Assembly (NCBI RefSeq): GCF_905372335.1
Contig: NZ_CAJPOU010000016.1
Coordinates: 1-37,990, forward strand
Source of the DNA: Streptococcus sp. A12
GTDB lineage: Bacteria > Bacillota > Bacilli > Lactobacillales > Streptococcaceae
Direction of reading: 5' to 3'
Length of the DNA: 37,990 bases
A model generated the notes under the pieces. That model did no database searches. It was given only the letters and a program-made list of their open reading frames with translations, and was not told where the DNA came from. This document shows positions 15,933 through 25,064 of the stretch, piece by piece. Position numbers and translations under genes: made by a program. Positions within the stretch are counted from its first letter, which is position 1; the number at the start of each line of letters is the position of its first letter.

Positions 15933-16238
15933 TTATCGTTCTTTCAACATCTTGGTCGCAAGGTCTAGCATCTCTACCGCCTTTCGGTAGTGCTCGTCCA
16001 ACAAATCGTAGACGGCATCTTCCGATAAGACGCCACAGTAGACTTCTTCAGGGAAGTCTGGCTGATTGGACAATTCGACATCGTCCATGTAGACCTGGCT
16101 AGTGTAGTAATTGCGAAGGGCGATATAGTTAGATTGGCCAGTTTCCACCCGTTTCAAACATGCTTCAAGCTCTTGGATTAAGCCTTGGTAGGTGTTAAGA
16201 TGACCTTCCATCTCTTTGATACGTTCAATTGGGGTCAT
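15933..16238 (-). CDS. DUF4298 family protein
   Basis: 101 aa, helical and acidic, cytosolic. The family pattern is visible: N-terminal helix RIKEMEGHLNTYQGLIQELE, a YYTSQVYMDD turn (many homologues have YYxSxxWxxD) and the C-terminal GVLSEDAVYDLLDEH. Function unknown. Its ATG overlaps the rexA stop (ATGA, 4 nt), so it is translated in coupling with the RexAB nuclease-helicase and may act in the same repair process; that is inference from position. Confidence 0.85.
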   Translation of the reverse strand: MTPIERIKEMEGHLNTYQGLIQELEACLKRVETGQSNYIALRNYYTSQVYMDDVELSNQPDFPEEVYCGVLSEDAVYDLLDEHYRKAVEMLDLATKMLKER

Positions 16239-19200
16239 GATGGATCCTTTCTATCTGCTAGAGAAACGACTTGCAGCTGCTCGCCACCCAGTAAAATCAA
16301 ATAGGATTCAACCTGGTCCACAGCATATGAGCGACGGAGGGCTTCTGCATAGAGTTCCAGTTGGGCTTGGTAGCGATCCAGCAATTCTTGAGGATTCCTG
16401 TAACGGTCTGTCTTGTAGTCAAAGAGAAGGATCCAGTCTTCCAACAGTAGGTAGCCGTCTAAGATCCCCCGGACCACAAAGTCCTGGCCACTAGCTGGAT
16501 CTGTCTTGAGCATGGCAAAGGGCGCTTCACGATGGACCTTGTCGTACTCTTTGAGCAAGAGTTGGCCCAAGTCGGTCTGGAAGAAGGCCAAAACCTTCTT
16601 GAGGTCGATTCGCTTCTTGACAGCTGGGCTGGCATTGACTTCTTGGAGAACCATTGCTAAGCTCTCCATGGTTGGAATCGTCGTCAATGGGATCCGTTGC
16701 ATCAGTTCGTGCAGGGCACTACCAACTGCTGCCCCAGTCACAGCTTCTTCCTTGCCAAAGGTTGGAAAGTCAAAGCTTGGTAAGGCAAGATCCGCTTTTT
16801 CCATGAAGTCCACTCCTTCGATATCTTGGATAGGTTCATAGAATTTCTTGATTTGGCTCGGAGTCCGCACACTCGGAAGTTGAATGGCTGCTTGGTACTG
16901 GGTGTTGAGCCGGTCCACTGATTCTAAAACGTCTAAGGCCCGGCGGATCTCTTCTGATTGGCGGTTATCCTTGAGGTCATCGACTGGGAGGGAGGTCTTC
17001 AACTCCAAGTAACCGATTTGTTCCGGCGTCAAGTCCTGGTCGGTCACAAAGCGGGTCTGATAGGCCAAGTGTTGCTGGGCAAAGACTGCTTGAATGGCAT
17101 AGAGCCAGTCTTGGAAACAATTGATCTCCTTACGAAGAGCTGGGCTCAAGCGTCCATTGACACTGGCTCCCCATTTTTTCTCTTCTAACTTATCCTGCCG
17201 GCCCTTGCCCACCAGATAGAGCTTGCGCTCTGCCCGGGTCATAGCGACATAGAGGAGGCGCATCTGCTCCGACAAGGCTGCTAGACGAATTTCCTCGACA
17301 TTCCGCTGGTAAGGCAGGGTCTCAATGATCAAGCGTACCGACTCGGGAAGTCCCTCTTGATCAGACTCGACGGGGAGATTCGCAACATACTTGATCCCGA
17401 CCCCATTTTTCCGACTGATGACAGCATTGGTGGAAAGTTCCTTGCCGACAAACTTTTTGTCAGTATTGAGGATAAAGACATAAGGAAACTCAAGCCCCTT
17501 GCTCTTATGGATGGTCATGAGTTGGACAGCATCCTTAGGAACTGCCTGGGCGACATTAGCCAAGTCGTGCTGATTTTCCAAAATCTTATCAATCATGGAA
17601 ATAAAGCGAGGCAACCCCTTGAAGCTAGAGCTTTCGAAATCATTTGCACGAAGGGTCAAGGCATAGAGATTGGCCTGCCGTTGGGCTCCATTTGGCAGGG
17701 CACCCACATAATCATAATAGTGGCGATCTTGGTAAATCTTCCAGAGCAGGTCATAGAGAGAATGCGTCTGAGCATAGTCACGCCAGGCATCCAGTGTCTC
17801 CATAAAGCGGGTGAGCTTCTCTCTCAAGCTGGAATCGATCAAATGAGGAGCACTTCCCGTCTGGTCTAGGGCGTGTTGCAGTTTCTCATAGAGATTCTCT
17901 GCTTTCTTGCCTTCAACTCCCTGTAAGGCTAAACGAGCCAACTGGTCCTCATCAAACTCAAACATGGCTGATTTCAGGAGGGCCACCAAGGGATAGTCTT
18001 GTAAGGGATTGTTAATGGTCCGGAGGGTGTCCAAAAGGACCATGACTTCAACGGACTGGAGGTAGTTTTCCTCTCCTCCATCTGCAACGATAGGAATCTG
18101 ATAGGCTTCAAAGGATGAAAGCACCTTGTCGTTGCGAGTCCGAGAAGCCGTCAAGAGTGTGATATCCTTAAAGGAAACCCCTTCTTCATTGTGGAGGCGG
18201 ATGATCTCCTTGATGACCAAAAGGACTTCACCTGAGGATAGGCTATCCCCTTCTTGCTCATCTTCTTCAGCTTCTTCAGCCGCATCCTGACTGCCATCGT
18301 AGAGCAGGAACTCTGTTTCATAGGCAGGTGTCGGCTCTTTCTTCTCCGGATTACCCGCAATCAAGCGGTGGCTCTGGTCATAGCGGATCTCTCCAACTTC
18401 CTCATCCATGAGCCGTTCAAAGACATGGTTGGTCGCCTCTAAGACTTCTACATGGCTACGGAAATTCTCCTTGAGTAGGATCAACTTACCATCAGCCCCT
18501 TCTTCTTGGTAGGCCTTAAACTTGTCATTAAAAATCTGAGGATCCGCCTGACGGAAACGGTAGATGGACTGCTTGATATCTCCCACCATGAAGCGGTTGT
18601 GGCCGTTAGACAAGAGCTCCAACATCCGCTCTTGGGTGTGGTTGGTATCCTGGTACTCATCGACCATGACCTCGTGGTAGCGCTCCTGATAGAGACTGCG
18701 GATATGAGGGAATTCTTCAAGGATCTGGATAGCAAAATGGCTGATGTCGCCAAATTCAAAGGCATTTTCCTGCGTCTTGCGCTCCAAATAAGCGGTGGAG
18801 AAAGCTTGGACAAAGTCCCTGAGCAAGACCAGCAAAGGCAAGGGTTCATCCTTGAAGCGAATCTGATAGGTTAGTTGATAGTGCTGGGAAGCTGCAGCCC
18901 GCAAGGCTTCGATGCGTTCTTTTCGTTCGTCATTGAAGGCCGTAGCTAGCTCTTTCAGGTCCGCTTTTCGTGTCGTAGTGGTCAGACTTCGTCCTCCGCT
19001 GGCACGGGAGATCAAGACCACCCGCTCTAAGACCTCAAAGATGGCTTCCTGGCTGGACTGCTCATTGAGACTAGCAATTAAGTCTTGAATAGCGGTGACA
19101 TTCTCTTGGTACTTGGCCCCTGAAAAGGCTTGACCTTCATTGACCAGGTGGAAGGTAAAGAAAGATTCCAGTTCAAAGAGCTGCTCTTTTACCTCTTGGG

Positions 19201-19918
19201 CCAACTGGTCCAAGGCTTCATCATAGTCCAGGTCCTGATAGCCTTTGAGGAAGGAATCCTCTAGCCAGGCTTGAGGATCCGCAGTGGATTGGAGGAAGTC
19301 TACCAGGGCATAAACCTGGTCCTTAAAACCAGCTAGCGACTTGCCCTTTCCTGTAAAGTTCTTGACCAGACGACTAAAGAGGCGGTCAGGCCCTTGCTCC
19401 TCATAAAAGCGTTCAAAGACTTGTTCAAAACAGTCATTCTTGAGTAAATACTGCTCGCTCGCGCTTTGGAGGATGCGGAAGGTCGGGGAGAGGCCTAATA
19501 AATAGCCATATTTAAAGACCAATCGCTGCGTAAAGGCATCCATGGTTCCGATATCACTAGTTGGTAATTCTGCAATTTGTTGGGCCAAGTGGTGCTTGAG
19601 CTCCTCATTCTGGCTAGCCTTGAGGCTCTTCTCCAACTCTTTTTCTAACCGTTCCTTAAGCTCGGTTGCTGCTTTGACAGTAAAGGTTGAGATGAACAAT
19701 TGCTGGATGGAAATCCCCCGATGCAACTGATCCAGGATCCGTTGAACCATGACGAAGGTCTTCCCAGAACCAGCCGAAGCTGAAACCAGGATATTGGTCC
19801 CTGATGAATAGATGGCTTCTATCTGCTCAGGGGTCCGTTTTTGTTCCTTGTCAGACTGGGCCTCCTGAACTTGGAGGTCTTGAATCTGCTTGGGACTTAA
19901 AAATTCAATTGGTTTCAT
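16235..19918 (-). CDS. rexA: ATP-dependent helicase/nuclease subunit A (RexA/AddA)
   Basis: Helicase-nuclease subunit of the RecBCD-like RexAB complex that resects double-strand breaks. UvrD-type helicase: Walker A ASAGSGKT (residues about 47-54), Walker B VDEYQDTNHTQE, motif VQLMTIHKSKGLEFPYVF and motif VI YVAMTRAERKLYLVG. The C-terminal RecB-type nuclease has LLFDYKTDRY (from about residue 1165) and Q..LELYAEAL. 1227 aa, full length. The start overlaps the rexB stop by 4 nt (ATGA), with GGAGG about 10 nt upstream. No inactivating change seen. Confidence 0.96.
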   Translation of the reverse strand: MKPIEFLSPKQIQDLQVQEAQSDKEQKRTPEQIEAIYSSGTNILVSASAGSGKTFVMVQRILDQLHRGISIQQLFISTFTVKAATELKERLEKELEKSLKASQNEELKHHLAQQIAELPTSDIGTMDAFTQRLVFKYGYLLGLSPTFRILQSASEQYLLKNDCFEQVFERFYEEQGPDRLFSRLVKNFTGKGKSLAGFKDQVYALVDFLQSTADPQAWLEDSFLKGYQDLDYDEALDQLAQEVKEQLFELESFFTFHLVNEGQAFSGAKYQENVTAIQDLIASLNEQSSQEAIFEVLERVVLISRASGGRSLTTTTRKADLKELATAFNDERKERIEALRAAASQHYQLTYQIRFKDEPLPLLVLLRDFVQAFSTAYLERKTQENAFEFGDISHFAIQILEEFPHIRSLYQERYHEVMVDEYQDTNHTQERMLELLSNGHNRFMVGDIKQSIYRFRQADPQIFNDKFKAYQEEGADGKLILLKENFRSHVEVLEATNHVFERLMDEEVGEIRYDQSHRLIAGNPEKKEPTPAYETEFLLYDGSQDAAEEAEEDEQEGDSLSSGEVLLVIKEIIRLHNEEGVSFKDITLLTASRTRNDKVLSSFEAYQIPIVADGGEENYLQSVEVMVLLDTLRTINNPLQDYPLVALLKSAMFEFDEDQLARLALQGVEGKKAENLYEKLQHALDQTGSAPHLIDSSLREKLTRFMETLDAWRDYAQTHSLYDLLWKIYQDRHYYDYVGALPNGAQRQANLYALTLRANDFESSSFKGLPRFISMIDKILENQHDLANVAQAVPKDAVQLMTIHKSKGLEFPYVFILNTDKKFVGKELSTNAVISRKNGVGIKYVANLPVESDQEGLPESVRLIIETLPYQRNVEEIRLAALSEQMRLLYVAMTRAERKLYLVGKGRQDKLEEKKWGASVNGRLSPALRKEINCFQDWLYAIQAVFAQQHLAYQTRFVTDQDLTPEQIGYLELKTSLPVDDLKDNRQSEEIRRALDVLESVDRLNTQYQAAIQLPSVRTPSQIKKFYEPIQDIEGVDFMEKADLALPSFDFPTFGKEEAVTGAAVGSALHELMQRIPLTTIPTMESLAMVLQEVNASPAVKKRIDLKKVLAFFQTDLGQLLLKEYDKVHREAPFAMLKTDPASGQDFVVRGILDGYLLLEDWILLFDYKTDRYRNPQELLDRYQAQLELYAEALRRSYAVDQVESYLILLGGEQLQVVSLADRKDPS

Positions 19919-22900
19919 TGATTCAATTCCTCCTTCATTTTTTCTATCCAGGCCTGGCGGAGCTTGTCACCGACTGGGCGTTTCTCGTACTGACTTGGAT
20001 CCAATTTCTCCAAGAAGCGGGCTTGTCCTAGGTGGAGATTGGCTTCAAATCCTGTAATCGATTTGTACTGTTCTACATAGGGAGCAATGCTTCTTCCATT
20101 TTCAGTATAAGGGTTGATAGCAAAGTTACCCGACAAAATGCCCTCGGCTGCCTCTTGATAGAGATGGGCATTGTAGAGCAAGAGCAGGTCTAGCTCCTCT
20201 TGACTCAGGAGCATGGCCTTGTTTTTCTCATAGTTCTCATCAAGTTGGCTAGCCTGATCTGCCAAGAATAGACCCTTGTATTGCTGGGTTTTTAGAACGG
20301 CTTGGATGGCATCATCGACCGCCTTGGTATCCTTGAGAGGCACCAAAGGATCCACCATCTGCAAGTACATGGCTCCAAAAATCCCCTTGTCAGGATCAAA
20401 GGCCTGAAAGTCTTTGATAGCGGACAGATAGGTTGGTAACTGGGAGTTGAGGCCATTATAGAACTTCTCAAAGTTAAACTTGGTCTCACTAGACTTGTAG
20501 TCCACCACTCCCAAGGCTCCTGTGTCAGACAGCCGGTCAATCCGGTCGACCTTGCCCTTGACAAAGAGCGGACGACCATCTTCTAGGGTTAAGAAGGGAC
20601 GATCTGCCTGACCGAAGAGAGCTTCTTCTCCAATGGTTTCAATGCGATCATTGTGAGCAAGGACACGCCCAGTTGCTCGAGCTGTATCCAAGAGCAATTC
20701 TTTTGAAAAAGCGGCTATGGCATTCTCCTGATAAAGGAGGGCGAACTCTGTCTCCTGGCTGGTTTCGCTAATGGCCTTGTTCAAGCGCTCATCAAAATCT
20801 TCTTCTGAAGGATCTTTTAGCACCCGTTCAAAAATTCGGTGCAAGAAATTCCCATGGCTTCTCGCGTCTGGGCGCAAGTGCCACTCCTCCTGCAAACCTA
20901 GGACATAGTGGAGATAATAGCTGTATTGGTTTTGGTAGTAGGTGTTGAGGGCTGAGGCAGATAAAGACAAAGCCTGATCTTTAGGGTAAAGGGCTTCCAG
21001 CGTCTCATCCTCTAAAACCTTGGTTGTCAAGTTTTTGCTGATTTGCGGAATGTGCAAGCCTTCTGCATCTAGTTTCTTTCGAAGGACACGAATGGCAACT
21101 GCCCAGAAGGTCGCTTCTTCCTTGCTCAACTCCTGGTCAATTTCTCCCTGGTGCAATTCAATCAATCGAGCTAAGAGGGCCTGGTAAGACCCCATATCTT
21201 CACTAGAGGCTGTTGCCTTCTTCGAAATGACAGATAAATTGAGGGGTCCCTTGGTCAGCTCGAGCAAGTAAGGGGACATCTTGTCATCCACTTCATTGAC
21301 TAAAATAGGACTGGACAAGACCAATTGTTTGGTGGCTGCATTGAAGAGGGACAGGGCGACGAAGCGATTCTTCCGTAAGTTGTCCTGACTGGCAATTTGG
21401 AGATTGGCCTGTTCGTCTGAGGCTTGGTTCAAGACCTGGCGCTCCTCATCCGTCAGCAAGGATTGGTCTTTGGCAATCTTAGGGAAGCGCTCCTGGGTCA
21501 AGCCGATGGCATAGACATAAGGCGCTGATAGAGGTTCGATCAAATCATAGGACTGAACCGTCACCACATCGACAGTCGCAGGGACCGTCCGATAGCTTGC
21601 CAACAACATTCCTGATAAGAGGATGCTTAGGAAATCATCCAAGGTCACCTTTATCTGTTCAAAAACTTGGGCAAATTGCTCTAGTACATTGCTAAAGGAC
21701 TTCCAGACCTGGTCATAGCGTTCCATCTCCTGCTCCGAACCACGACTGGCCAAGTTTTGCATCTTTTGAGCCAACTGGGCATCTTGGCAAAACTGGGCAA
21801 ACTTCTTCAGTAGCCCCTGGCTAGTCTGACTCTTAGTCTTATAAAATTCCTGCAGGGGACTGATGACTTGCTGGCGAATCTGATTGAGACGCTCTAGGTC
21901 AAATTTGTCCTGGTAGTTTGCTGTAAAGTCACGAGAAAAGGCAGCCAGACCCTTGATCTCTGCAAAGCGAACATATTGTTCGAAATGGTCAATATCCTCT
22001 CGTGTCAGCGTCCCATAGAGCCCAGTCTTCAAGAGATTGACCACATCCTCGGTCAAAAACCGGTAGCGACGAAGACGGTCCAAGGATTCCACCCATTGGA
22101 CCAGGGGATGCTGGGCCATGGATTCACTCTTTCCAAGATAGAAAGGAATCTGGTACTGGTCAAAGATGGTCTTGAGCTGGAGCTGATAAGCATCCACATC
22201 TCCCAAGAGGACCCGAATGTCTTTGTAACGCGCGCCCTCATACAAATGTTGGCGAATAGAGCGAGCGACGGCTTCTAGCTCTTCCTTTTGATGGTTGCAG
22301 GTCCAAATCTCTACAGCTTCTCGATCTTGATCAGACAGCTCTACATCGACTTCTGTAAAGTCATAGCGAGCTTCCAAGATCCGCGTCATCCGGCTAAAGG
22401 CATCCTCTTTTCCTTGACCGACGTAGCTTGGTGTGACCTGGTAGGTCCTAGCCAAGTCTAGCAAGAAATCCACACTGGCCTGGTAAAGATTCCCCTCTCG
22501 AAAGTTCGAGCGATAGGCCTTCTCACTGGCATAGGCCCCGATAATAATCTCGACGCCCTTGTCATGCAGCAAATGAACTAGGTAGTCCTCCTCGGCTGAG
22601 AAACGAGTAAAGCCATCAATCACTAAGGCCAAATCCTTTAACTCCTCATCCAAATCTCCCTTGATAAGGTGAGAGGCAAAACTAGCCAACTTAGACTCAG
22701 ACTCAAAGGCGCCTGCAACTAACTGGTCTTGGACAGTCTTCAAAATATGGACCAAGTCTTCTCTCTTTTCCTGATCTGGCAAGGCATCCAAGTCGGATGC
22801 TGTCATTTGGGCAGGCTGCAACTCATGAAAGAGTTGAATCAATTGTTGGATAAACTGGGAATCCTTCTTGAGACGGGCATAGACCTTGAGCTCTTCATCT

Positions 22901-23193
22901 GGCATCTGAGAAAGCACCTTAAAAAAGAGCATGCCGAGACCGATATCATCGAGCGACTCCTGTTGATGACTTTCATTGAGGGTAAAATAGCGTGCCATCT
23001 GGGCAAAGCGCGTAATGGTAATGGCAAAAGAAGCCTTCTGGTCCAGGAGTTGCAAGACCTTGCCTTCCTTTTCGAAGGACAGGGAGTTGGGTGCGATATA
23101 AAAGACCCGCTTCCCTTCAGCAACCAAGCTATTGGCTTCATCCACCAAGACCTGGGTTAAAGGCGTTCGAATATCTGTATAGACTAATTTCAT
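19915..23193 (-). CDS. rexB: ATP-dependent nuclease subunit B (RexB/AddB)
   Basis: Partner of RexA; supplies the second nuclease domain and likely Chi recognition. 1092 aa. The N-terminal helicase-like domain starts MKLVYTDIRTPLTQVLVDEA and lacks a GxxGxGKT Walker A, as is known for the RexB type. The C-terminal nuclease has VVDYKSSETKFNFEKFYNGLNSQ (about residue 860 on). Only two Cys are seen in the whole protein, so the iron-sulfur cluster of Bacillus AddB is absent, which is usual for streptococcal RexB. First gene of rexB-rexA-DUF4298; extended -10 upstream, weak ribosome site. Confidence 0.95.
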   Translation of the reverse strand: MKLVYTDIRTPLTQVLVDEANSLVAEGKRVFYIAPNSLSFEKEGKVLQLLDQKASFAITITRFAQMARYFTLNESHQQESLDDIGLGMLFFKVLSQMPDEELKVYARLKKDSQFIQQLIQLFHELQPAQMTASDLDALPDQEKREDLVHILKTVQDQLVAGAFESESKLASFASHLIKGDLDEELKDLALVIDGFTRFSAEEDYLVHLLHDKGVEIIIGAYASEKAYRSNFREGNLYQASVDFLLDLARTYQVTPSYVGQGKEDAFSRMTRILEARYDFTEVDVELSDQDREAVEIWTCNHQKEELEAVARSIRQHLYEGARYKDIRVLLGDVDAYQLQLKTIFDQYQIPFYLGKSESMAQHPLVQWVESLDRLRRYRFLTEDVVNLLKTGLYGTLTREDIDHFEQYVRFAEIKGLAAFSRDFTANYQDKFDLERLNQIRQQVISPLQEFYKTKSQTSQGLLKKFAQFCQDAQLAQKMQNLASRGSEQEMERYDQVWKSFSNVLEQFAQVFEQIKVTLDDFLSILLSGMLLASYRTVPATVDVVTVQSYDLIEPLSAPYVYAIGLTQERFPKIAKDQSLLTDEERQVLNQASDEQANLQIASQDNLRKNRFVALSLFNAATKQLVLSSPILVNEVDDKMSPYLLELTKGPLNLSVISKKATASSEDMGSYQALLARLIELHQGEIDQELSKEEATFWAVAIRVLRKKLDAEGLHIPQISKNLTTKVLEDETLEALYPKDQALSLSASALNTYYQNQYSYYLHYVLGLQEEWHLRPDARSHGNFLHRIFERVLKDPSEEDFDERLNKAISETSQETEFALLYQENAIAAFSKELLLDTARATGRVLAHNDRIETIGEEALFGQADRPFLTLEDGRPLFVKGKVDRIDRLSDTGALGVVDYKSSETKFNFEKFYNGLNSQLPTYLSAIKDFQAFDPDKGIFGAMYLQMVDPLVPLKDTKAVDDAIQAVLKTQQYKGLFLADQASQLDENYEKNKAMLLSQEELDLLLLYNAHLYQEAAEGILSGNFAINPYTENGRSIAPYVEQYKSITGFEANLHLGQARFLEKLDPSQYEKRPVGDKLRQAWIEKMKEELNQ

Positions 23194-23224
23194 AATGTTA
23201 GGATTCCTGTAAAATGATAGTTCT

Positions 23225-23233
23225 ATTATACCA
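23225..23233 (-). promoter_or_regulatory. Extended -10 promoter of rexB
   Basis: Minus strand TGGTATAAT, 31 nt upstream of the rexB ATG; the -35 is poor. Confidence 0.65.
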
Positions 23234-23288
23234 TCTTTGCGCCTTTTCTACAGGGATTTTCCTAGAGTTCTGGCAAGTCAAAGCAGAT

Positions 23289-23320
23289 AAAAAAGAGGCT
23301 GGGACAAAAGTCCTAGCCTC
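23289..23320 (-). terminator. Terminator hairpin formed by the end of repeat family A copy 2
   Basis: Minus strand GAGGCTAGGAC, four U, GTCCCAGCCTC, then six U. An 11-bp stem with a single U-G or mismatch position and a U tract: a strong intrinsic terminator. It would end transcripts of the CPBP protease gene upstream and insulate rexB. Confidence 0.8.
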
Positions 23321-23469
23321 TCAATTGTCTTTGGATTATCGAGCAAGACGCAGTGGTTGAGTGGGCTCTACTACGCTGATTTCATCAGCTTTTACAGCCC
23401 TACTCAACTGTGCGGAGGTGGGACGACGAAATCGAATTCTAACGAATTACCGATTTCTGTCCCACTCTC
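23295..23469 (-). repeat. Repeat family A, copy 2 (complete, about 175 bp)
   Basis: On the minus strand it begins GAGAGTGGGACAGAAATCG and ends GACTTTTGTCCCAGCCTC. Bases 23301-23394 are nearly identical to the reverse complement of 1-94. Several stems are visible: a long one joining GTGGGAC..GAAATCG (23417-23435) with CGATTTCTGTCCCAC (23451-23465), a GCTGAT/ATCAGC hairpin (about 23377-23391) and the terminal terminator hairpin. No reading frame. I recall GAGTGGGACAGAAATCG repeats as frequent in viridans streptococci. Confidence 0.82.
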
Positions 23470-23484
23470 TTTTCAACTATTTTT

Positions 23485-24249
23485 TTAGCTTCCCCAATTG
23501 ATCAAAAGATAGAGCAAGCTAGAGCCAAACATATCAGCCAAAGCATGCATGAGGAAGAATGGCAAGAGATTCTTGATCACCTTCTTGTAGAGGACATAGT
23601 AGAAAAGTCCATAGATGACACCGATGACCACTGCCCAAAGCAAACCTTGGTAGGTATGGAAGGAAATCCGAATCAAGGTCGAATAAGCCAGTGCCCACCA
23701 CTTGTACTTCTGATTAACAGATGTCATGACTCCTAAGAAGAAGAACTCTTCGTAGAAACCATTGAGCAAGGCATAAGCAATCGCCATGGGACTGAGTGCC
23801 AAGAACTTGTGAATAATCTGCATAGGATCGATATAAGCAAAGAGATTAACATTGAAATAATCATACTCTCCGCTCACCGTTGTCACGATATCCCCAAACA
23901 AACCGACGATGGCAAAGATAAAGGGTACCCAAAAGAGGACAGACCATTTGAAACAAATCGGCAGCTGTTTAAAATCGAAATTCCGGAGAAGCAAGTAAGC
24001 CAAGGCAAGAGCTAATAAGATGATCTGCAAGGTGAAGTTACTGGAGTATGCTGCTCCATCCGTGGCAGTATTGGTAACTGTTTCCGTGGCTGTGCTAACG
24101 GCTTGAGCAACCGGCTGAAAGCTTGCTATAAAGGCTTGCGTCGACCAGATAATAAACTGCCCAAACATAATGGTGGTCACAATAGCGATATCATACCATT
24201 TGAGCTCTTTTAAAGGCTTTTCTGGACGTATAAACTTAAGAATTTTCAT
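23485..24249 (-). CDS. CPBP-family intramembrane glutamic endopeptidase
   Basis: Integral membrane protease of the CPBP/Abi (CAAX protease-like) family, about 254 aa with six or more hydrophobic segments. Motif 1 YEEFFFLGVM carries the Glu pair, motif 2 RISFHTYQGLLW the His, motif 3 HALADMFG the last His/Asp. The usual Arg of EExxxR is not present at its normal place (EEFFFLG). Two adjacent ATGs exist (24252 and 24249); AAGGA is better spaced to the second. Monocistronic: the KtrA-type gene upstream ends in a terminator, and repeat A terminates this one. In streptococci such proteins are linked to bacteriocin immunity or protein processing; the substrate is unknown here. Confidence 0.9.
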   Translation of the reverse strand: MKILKFIRPEKPLKELKWYDIAIVTTIMFGQFIIWSTQAFIASFQPVAQAVSTATETVTNTATDGAAYSSNFTLQIILLALALAYLLLRNFDFKQLPICFKWSVLFWVPFIFAIVGLFGDIVTTVSGEYDYFNVNLFAYIDPMQIIHKFLALSPMAIAYALLNGFYEEFFFLGVMTSVNQKYKWWALAYSTLIRISFHTYQGLLWAVVIGVIYGLFYYVLYKKVIKNLLPFFLMHALADMFGSSLLYLLINWGS

Positions 24250-24355
24250 CATTCATCCTTCTATTCCCACATTGGAAGTATTTTTGATAGTTCTACTATA
24301 AAAGAATATGCTTAAAGAAACTTTAATTCTTAGCTAGTAATAAAATCATATCAGT

Positions 24356-24376
24356 AAAAAACGACCATTTGGCCGT
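24356..24376 (-). terminator. Terminator after the TrkA-type gene
   Basis: Minus strand ACGGCC, AAAU loop, GGUCGU (one G-U pair), then five or six U. It follows the stop of the KtrA-type gene by about 10 nt. Confidence 0.8.
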
Positions 24377-24386
24377 CTCTATATTT

Positions 24387-25055
24387 CTATTCCTCTAAGA
24401 GGTCTTGGATTCTGTCCAGATATTGATTATCTGTCACTGCCATCACGCGCACCCCTTCTGGCCAGATAAAGTCAGGATGAAGCTGAATCTGAAGTGGTTG
24501 GTCTTCCACGTTTCGATAACCAATAATATTGAGATGGTACTCTTCTCTGACAGCCAAGTCTTGAAGACTTTTTCCTACCCAGCTAGCTGGAACCGCGAAC
24601 TCAGCTACCACCACTGCTTCATCCAACTGGAAGACTTCAATCCCGTGTTGGAAGAGGATCATCTTAGCCAGGGACATCCCCGCTTCTACTTCAGGTAAAA
24701 TAACCAAATCAGCCCCAATCTTCTCAAGGACTTCCTTGGTTACTTCATTCTTGACCTTTGCAATGACGTGCTCAACGCCAAGGGCCTTACAGTGCATGAC
24801 AGCTAGGACACTGGACTCCAGATTTTCACCCGTCGCAATCACGACTGTGTCACAGTTCCCAATATCTGCCGCATCCAAGAGGTCCATTTCCGTAATGTCT
24901 CCAACAATTCCAGTTGTAATCATAGATTCATACTGGTTGATCACATCTTCGTGATCGTCAATTGCAATGATATCCACATCCTGGTCCTGCAGGGTTTTTA
25001 AGACACTCTGTCCAAAAATCCCTAATCCCAGAATTCCAATGGTTCGATTTGCCAT
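24387..25055 (-). CDS. Potassium uptake regulatory protein, TrkA/KtrA type
   Basis: Cytosolic RCK protein gating the membrane potassium channel encoded next to it. The RCK_N Rossmann fold starts GILGLGIFGQSVL (G10, G12, G15), with IIAIDDHEDV and DTVVIATGENLESSVL. The RCK_C half (residues about 135-222, FAVPASWVGKSLQDLAVREEYHLNIIGYR) is the ligand-binding module; the pneumococcal homologue CabP binds c-di-AMP there. 222 aa. It starts 9 nt after the TrkH-type gene, so they form one transcript ending in the terminator at 24356-24376. c-di-AMP control is inferred from the homologue. Confidence 0.93.
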   Translation of the reverse strand: MANRTIGILGLGIFGQSVLKTLQDQDVDIIAIDDHEDVINQYESMITTGIVGDITEMDLLDAADIGNCDTVVIATGENLESSVLAVMHCKALGVEHVIAKVKNEVTKEVLEKIGADLVILPEVEAGMSLAKMILFQHGIEVFQLDEAVVVAEFAVPASWVGKSLQDLAVREEYHLNIIGYRNVEDQPLQIQLHPDFIWPEGVRVMAVTDNQYLDRIQDLLEE

Positions 25056-25064
25056 AAGTCTCTC

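Noticed and set aside
23485..24249. CPBP protein as part of a bacteriocin locus
   Set aside because: No bacteriocin precursor with a double-glycine leader or exporter lies nearby; neighbours are housekeeping genes and repeats.
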